A stretch of DNA of 64,000 nt, taken from positions 68,029-132,028 of the forward strand of contig JAOTVX010000005.1 in NCBI GenBank assembly GCA_029863175.1, written 5' to 3'. The position numbers were made by a program, and so were the translations under genes. Of the stretch, positions 60,191 through 64,000 are shown in pieces; position 1 is the first letter of the stretch, and the number at the start of each line of letters is the position of its first letter. Source of the DNA: Betaproteobacteria bacterium. GTDB taxonomy: Bacteria > Pseudomonadota > Gammaproteobacteria > Burkholderiales > SG8-41. The notes beneath the pieces are model-generated. The model saw only the letters and a list, made by a program, of their open reading frames with translations, did no database searches and was not told the DNA's origin.

Positions 60191-60463
60191 GTGCAACGCT
60201 GCATGGCCGAGGGCCCGGGGCGCGGCGAGGGCTTCGCCGTCGACGCCAGCATCATCGTCGACGTGCAAGCGACCTCGGCGCACCGAACCGAGGAACTTGA
60301 ATCCACCGAGACGATGATTGAGCGGGCCGAGCAGCGATTCGACCTGAGGCCACAGCGACTGATCGGCGACACCGCCCACGGTACCAACACGATGCTCGCG
60401 TGGCTGGCGCAGGATAACTAAATCGAGCCGCACATTCCCGACGTATGGCAAAGTGGCTCATCT
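60191..60463 (+). pseudogene. Transposase remnant (IS1182-like)
   Basis: A decayed transposase: GEGFAVDASII, then HRTEELESTETMIERAEQRF, DLRPQRLIGDTAHGTNTMLA and, after an in-frame TAA (60419-60421), IEPHIPDVW. These match the DDE core and the downstream segment of IS1182-type transposases. The N-terminal domain, the middle insertion and the C-terminus are missing. No terminal inverted repeats were found. It sits at the left border of an AT-richer segment. Confidence 0.75.
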
Positions 60464-60532
60464 CGAAGCGCCCGATAAGGAATCTAGTGCCCACCTAAGA
60501 GCACAATCGGGGCGTCCTTCTCGACCGAGAAG

Positions 60533-61141
60533 TTAGATTTTTCCCGCCTCGAATTTTCTGGATTCGATGACTTGGCAAAAGACACGCATCAGTTCGGGGT
60601 CATGCTTTTCCCCGGTTTCTTTATGCAAGATGCCCATGATTTCCAGGTGCGTTCTGGCGTGGCGGTATGACCGTGTCACGGCCATCGCGTCGTAGCTGTC
60701 GGCAATCGCGATAATGCGCGAGCAAATCGAAATTTCTTCTCCAGAGAGACGGTCTGGATAGCCCGTGCCATTGTAATACTCGTGGTGGTGACGAATCACC
60801 AGAGAGGCTTGGCGCGAGCCCTCGATTTCTGTCGCGGCAATGATTCGCTCTCCTATCTCAGAGTGCTGCTTCATTATCTCTCGTTCGGCTTCATCAAGCG
60901 GCGAAGGTTTCAGAAGAATACGATCCGGTGTTCCAATTTTGCCAATATCATGAAACGAAGCGGCAATTTTAAGAATATTTAGTTCTTTGTTAGACAGGCC
61001 ACAACCCATCCCAATTGCCTCTGCGAGAGCTTGCACACGCTCGGAATGAAGTCGTGTCACAAGATCACGGTAGCCCAGCGCCGCCGACACCGCTTTGGTG
61101 TACTTATACAGAGCAATGTAAATGGGGTCGTCCAGTTCCAT
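60533..61141 (-). CDS. HD-GYP domain protein
   Basis: A 202-residue single-domain HD-GYP protein. It has His32 in LHSERVQALA, the metal pair His64-Asp65 in SFHDIGKIGTPDRIL, and VIRHHHEYYNGTGYPDRL near 115-130 with the GYP signature, followed by SRIIAIADSYDAM. These enzymes hydrolyse the second messenger c-di-GMP to pGpG or GMP. No receiver or other sensor domain is attached, so it is either constitutive or works with the hemerythrin encoded just upstream on the same strand. Codons are AT-richer than in the rest of the window. ATG 61141. Confidence 0.88.
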   Translation of the reverse strand: MELDDPIYIALYKYTKAVSAALGYRDLVTRLHSERVQALAEAIGMGCGLSNKELNILKIAASFHDIGKIGTPDRILLKPSPLDEAEREIMKQHSEIGERIIAATEIEGSRQASLVIRHHHEYYNGTGYPDRLSGEEISICSRIIAIADSYDAMAVTRSYRHARTHLEIMGILHKETGEKHDPELMRVFCQVIESRKFEAGKI

Positions 61142-61240
61142 GTCGAGCGTCCGGAGAAAATCTAATAGTGATTAGGTGAACGCCCGGTATTGGACGAATG
61201 CCGACATTGATCGAGTGGCCGGTCTCGGCCCATTAACGCC

Positions 61241-61804
61241 TTAGCGCTGGCTTTCCAAGTAAGGAATGCATTCTTGGTCTTCATCCAGCAGATGCTTGGC
61301 AATGACCTCGTGGGCCATAAACTGGACTAACTCACCGATGTCGAGCATGCCGGCACGAAACCGCCGAACCAGCATGGCGGCGCTATTGACGAGGTCGCGA
61401 TGCAGGGCAGCATGTTTCGCAGTTCCCGGATAGTTCGCCGCCGCAAGAATCGCCTCTTCGTCTCGGAAATGCTGAACCGCATCGCGGATGAAGGTGTCGA
61501 TAATCGCGCCTACTTCATCCGCGGGTCGCCCGGAGAGTATCGCGGCTCGCAGATCGTTGGCGTCGTCGAACAGACCTTGGTGTTGTGTGTCCACCACGCC
61601 GTCGCCGGCAAGGGAGTGACTATAGGGATCGTACCTGGCGAGCCCTTCGATTAACTGCAGATTTTTCGCTAACAGGGGAGCCGCTGACCTTTTTCCGAAC
61701 AAACTTAAGAACGGCTCGGTTTCCATCAACACCAAGTACGCCCCGCACAGCAAGGCGACGATACTAAGAACTTCTCCGGCTACCCAAATCGAATCAAGAA
61801 CCAT
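61241..61804 (-). CDS. Membrane-anchored hemerythrin
   Basis: A 187-residue protein with one N-terminal membrane helix (about 5-27: SIWVAGEVLSIVALLCGAYL) and a C-terminal hemerythrin domain facing the cytoplasm or periplasm. Iron ligands can be read in VDTQHQGLF near 73, HFRDEEAIL near 112, KHAALHRDLV near 128 and IAKHLLDED near 171, the complete di-iron set. It should bind oxygen or sense it. ATG 61804 is preferred over GTG 61810. Directly upstream of the HD-GYP gene (about 100 bp), so oxygen-responsive c-di-GMP control is a reasonable inference. Confidence 0.85.
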   Translation of the reverse strand: MVLDSIWVAGEVLSIVALLCGAYLVLMETEPFLSLFGKRSAAPLLAKNLQLIEGLARYDPYSHSLAGDGVVDTQHQGLFDDANDLRAAILSGRPADEVGAIIDTFIRDAVQHFRDEEAILAAANYPGTAKHAALHRDLVNSAAMLVRRFRAGMLDIGELVQFMAHEVIAKHLLDEDQECIPYLESQR

Positions 61805-62215
61805 ATTCACTTTTCTATGCTGACGTTGGCCTTGCGTTCATTCTCGAGTTATATGGTGCCCCTTGTGAAAAACATGTACTTCAGCCCGGTGAGTGTGCCT
61901 GCCCTCTGCAGAGCTGGGAGGCAGTCCCACAAAGACCACAGTCTTTATACCCGCATTTTGAGAAATGGTTCGTTAAATACCGCACAGACCTCGCTGCTGC
62001 GGAGTTCTTGTCTGTGGTGCTACCCGTAGCTCTGCTTCTGGAGGTGTCCGATAACGCCCTTGTTGAGCTGCGGCAACGTCCGTTGTACTCAGGCGCGTGT
62101 CTCCGCCAGCGGCAGGCGCACGATGAACTAGGACAAACGCCTATCGCATAGATCGAGTGGGGCCCTACAAGTTCACGTTTTTACACACTCTGGGCCGAAA
62201 GCAGACGTTCGTTGA
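61805..62215. other. Spacer with an unassigned open stretch
   Basis: About 410 bp without a supported gene. One plus-strand frame stays open from about 61880 to the TAG at 62149-62151 without a good start; its translation contains SLYPHFEKWFVKYRTDLAAA and PVALLLEVSDNALVELRQR, which looks protein-like but matches no family I know. It may be a gene remnant. Confidence 0.3.
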
Positions 62216-62242
62216 GTGTCCGCTTCCGACCCGGAGCGGACT
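62191..62242 (+). repeat. Direct repeat, copy 1 (GGCCGAAAGC type)
   Basis: About 50 bp starting GGGCCGAAAGC, with a TGTCCGCTTCC..GGAGCGGAC hairpin at its right end. A related copy in the same orientation is at 63801-63850. Confidence 0.65.
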
Positions 62243-62449
62243 TCCAGAAAATGTGTGCGTGCCGGTATTCCCAAAGGGATAACGCGAGGCATAAGCATCT
62301 TCGTAATTGCGCTTGCCGTCTCGTATGCCGTTGCTTGGATTGTGGATAAGGTAATGCCCCCAGATAATTATGCAGGGTCCCAGGCCGGACTGTGCGGCGG
62401 GTCGACAATTCGTGTTCCGCGGGCCAACGCCGAGATAGCTGATCGTTAA
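62216..62449 (+). CDS. Possible small membrane protein
   Basis: A 77-codon frame starting at GTG 62216 inside the direct repeat. It has one hydrophobic helix (GISIFVIALAVSYAVAWIV) near residues 25-43 followed by a short polar tail. No ribosome site and no family. It may be real but is weakly supported. Confidence 0.25.
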   Translation: MSASDPERTSRKCVRAGIPKGITRGISIFVIALAVSYAVAWIVDKVMPPDNYAGSQAGLCGGSTIRVPRANAEIADR

Positions 62450-62545
62450 TTCGGACCCGTTGTTCAGGCCCGGTGCGGGGCGAGGTCCAGAACAGAACTG
62501 GGTATTGGGTTAGCGATGTTGTTGTGGATAACTCGGCGTTTCTAA

Positions 62546-63772
62546 TTAGAACAGCACTGGAAATGTCGCAAGCACGGCACCACCGACTGCGGTAACGGCA
62601 ACCACGTAGACCGGAGACAGCTTCCAGAACATTAACAGGCCGAATGCGATCAATGCGAGCGCCATATCTCCGGTGTCTTGGATCGACGTCGTCCACACGG
62701 GGTTATAGAGCGCCGCCAGCAGTAGGCCGACGACCGCAGCATTGACGCCGCGCAATGCAGACTGCACGTGCTTCTTCTGCCGCAGCGCATCCCAGTATGG
62801 CAGCGCACCGGCGACAAGCAGGAATGACGGCAGAAAGATCGCCACTAAGGCGAGCATTCCCCCGGTGAAACCCTTTGGCTCTACGGCGTTTATTGTCCCA
62901 AGATATGCAGCAAACGTGAACAGGGGGCCGGGCACAGCCTGGGCCGCACCGTAACCTGCGAGAAATACATCGTCTCTGACCCACCCGGGAGGAACGACCT
63001 CGTTATGCAGTAGTGGCAACACCACGTGCCCGCCGCCGAACACGAGCGACCCGGTTCTGTAGAAACTGTCGAAGATAGACAGCGTATTGTTCTCGACCAC
63101 CGTGGCAAGCGACGGCAATCCGAATAACAGTCCGAAGAAAAGGACCCACGCGACTACGGCAACCGTCTTGCTGAGCGGAAATTTCACGTTTTCAGGACTA
63201 TGGAGGGCGACGGGCTCGAAGTAACGCCATCCGATAATGCCGCCTATGAGGATCGCGAAAATCTGGCCCCACGCGGTCGGCCACAGAAAAACGATGAGCG
63301 TCGCGACTATGGCAAGGGTCGCGCGAGAGCGGTCGGGGCACAGGTTCTTGCCCATGCCCCAGATTGCTTGAGCAATGACGGCTACGGCCACAATCTTCAA
63401 GCCGTGCAGCCAGCCCGCATCGGATGCGATGCCAAATGCCGTAAAGCCATACGCGAAGCCAATGAGCGCCAGCGCGGATGGCATCGTGAAGCCGAGCCAT
63501 GCGGCCAATGCACCTTGAAGCCCGCGCTGCGATATGCCCAATGCCATGCCGATTTGGCTGCTGGCGGGTCCCGGCAGGAAGTTACACAGGGCGACTAGGT
63601 CGGCATAGGAATTGTCATCCAGCCAGTTACGCTTCTCGACGAACTCGTGCCGGAAGTATCCGATGTGGGCGATCGGCCCGCCGAATGAGGTAAATCCCAG
63701 CTTCAGAAAAATTGTGAATATGCTGATAAGCGAAGCGGGGGCGAGGGTGTCCTGGACAGGCGCAGCTTGCAT
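62546..63772 (-). CDS. chrA: Chromate efflux transporter ChrA
   Basis: A 408-residue long-form ChrA of two homologous halves and about ten to twelve helices. First half: KLGFTSFGGPIAHIGYFRHE near residue 25 and LPGPASSQIGMALG near 66. Second half: GSLVFGGGHVVLPLLHNEV near 240 and AVPGPLFTFAAYLGTINAVEP near 277. It exports chromate (or imports sulfate in some views) across the inner membrane, and confers chromate resistance in Pseudomonas and Cupriavidus. GGAG precedes ATG 63772. No chrB, chrC or chrF gene is visible. Flanked by the direct repeats, in an AT-richer segment. Confidence 0.92.
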   Translation of the reverse strand: MQAAPVQDTLAPASLISIFTIFLKLGFTSFGGPIAHIGYFRHEFVEKRNWLDDNSYADLVALCNFLPGPASSQIGMALGISQRGLQGALAAWLGFTMPSALALIGFAYGFTAFGIASDAGWLHGLKIVAVAVIAQAIWGMGKNLCPDRSRATLAIVATLIVFLWPTAWGQIFAILIGGIIGWRYFEPVALHSPENVKFPLSKTVAVVAWVLFFGLLFGLPSLATVVENNTLSIFDSFYRTGSLVFGGGHVVLPLLHNEVVPPGWVRDDVFLAGYGAAQAVPGPLFTFAAYLGTINAVEPKGFTGGMLALVAIFLPSFLLVAGALPYWDALRQKKHVQSALRGVNAAVVGLLLAALYNPVWTTSIQDTGDMALALIAFGLLMFWKLSPVYVVAVTAVGGAVLATFPVLF

Positions 63773-63800
63773 CTTTGCTCCTCTGTTCTTAATTTATTTT

Positions 63801-63850
63801 TGGCCGAAAGCCGACCTCCGCGGACATCCGCTTCCCACCTGAAGCGGACA
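63801..63850 (+). repeat. Direct repeat, copy 2 (GGCCGAAAGC type)
   Basis: TGGCCGAAAGCCGACC at the left and ATCCGCTTCCCACCTGAAGCGGACAT at the right, the same layout as copy 1. Lies just upstream of chrA. Confidence 0.65.
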
Positions 63851-63903
63851 TTTAACATTAACCATCAGCCGTGAGTGGTTAGCGAGTCCAGTACATGGGC
63901 TTG

Positions 63904-64000
63904 TTAGGCTGTTCTACGGAAATAGCAATAGAGATACATTTGCTCTACCCCACCCGGCGTAATATGCAGTTCTTTGAGGTGGCGCATTAATTCAAACTCA
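63904..64000 (-). CDS. Partial gene, C-terminal end
   Basis: The last 31 codons of a minus-strand gene that continues beyond the window, reading EFELMRHLKELHITPGGVEQ then MYLYCYFRRTA before TAA. The sequence looks like real protein but I cannot name the family. Confidence 0.45.
   Translation of the reverse strand, partial: EFELMRHLKELHITPGGVEQMYLYCYFRRTA

Noticed and set aside
63850..63909. Integron attC site (ATTTAAC...GTTAGGC)
   Set aside because: The end boxes pair over only four bases, no integrase gene or second attC was found, and the interior pairs in the wrong register.
1..64000. tRNA or rRNA genes
   Set aside because: No T-arm GGTTCGAATCC-type sequence with a matching acceptor stem and no rRNA core sequence was found by eye; a dedicated scan would settle it.

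Overview
The window comes from a high-GC betaproteobacterium of Burkholderiales type, judged from gene content rather than from any search. It has a PhaM-type PHA granule protein, two Bug-family (tripartite tricarboxylate) binding proteins, a QseBC-like two-component system, a DUF6505/DUF6494 small-protein background, a CobD/CbiB-family protein, and the betaproteobacterial pair of an AddB-like nuclease and a UvrD/AddA-like helicase. No rRNA, tRNA or CRISPR locus was seen.

Layout. 0-13 kb is core metabolism and stress response: PhaM, an ACT protein, quinone oxidoreductase, proline iminopeptidase, fumarase C, an SDR, the two-component system with a DegP-like protease, a Nudix hydrolase, a patatin and a GreB-like factor. 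13-31.6 kb is housekeeping: CobD-like, RsgA, pterin dehydratase, M48 protease, oligoribonuclease, Pgi, thiolase, a GT39 membrane transferase, a gamma-glutamyltransferase family enzyme, a GDT1-type exporter, L31, Rho and thioredoxin. 31.8-38.6 kb holds ferredoxin FdxA and the AddAB-like recombination pair. 38.7-49.3 kb is an accessory catabolic region: two Bug receptors, a TauD-type dioxygenase, several SDRs, a truncated FAD monooxygenase, a VOC protein and a complete TRAP transporter. 49.5-55 kb handles sugar and glycogen: transaldolase, GH65 phosphorylase and a short alpha-glucan phosphorylase. 55.6-60.1 kb has a Gfo/Idh/MocA oxidoreductase, a LigI-like hydrolase and a ThDP enzyme. From about 60.2 kb a transposase remnant opens a visibly AT-richer segment with an HD-GYP protein, a membrane-anchored hemerythrin and a chromate transporter.

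Two themes run through the window. First, many intergenic gaps are filled with tandem short words of fixed period (7, 10 or 13 nt). They are often followed by a second array of the complementary words, so the whole can fold back on itself. The words differ from gap to gap while the architecture is kept, and two copies around 43.8 and 44.7 kb share the same flanks but carry different words. Second, the gaps hold several gene remnants: malic enzyme, LrgB, Hsp33, a second FdxA 3' end, an SDR, an FAD monooxygenase, a transposase, and less certain glycosyltransferase and ChrA tails.

Functional links supported by sequence: the response regulator and the DegP-like protease both have a TTAAG direct repeat with an 11-nt step upstream, suggesting one regulon. 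Overlapping or closely spaced genes indicate operons for the two-component pair, the AddAB-like pair and the TRAP permeases. A 10-bp inverted repeat and a second imperfect one occupy the leader of the GreB-like gene.
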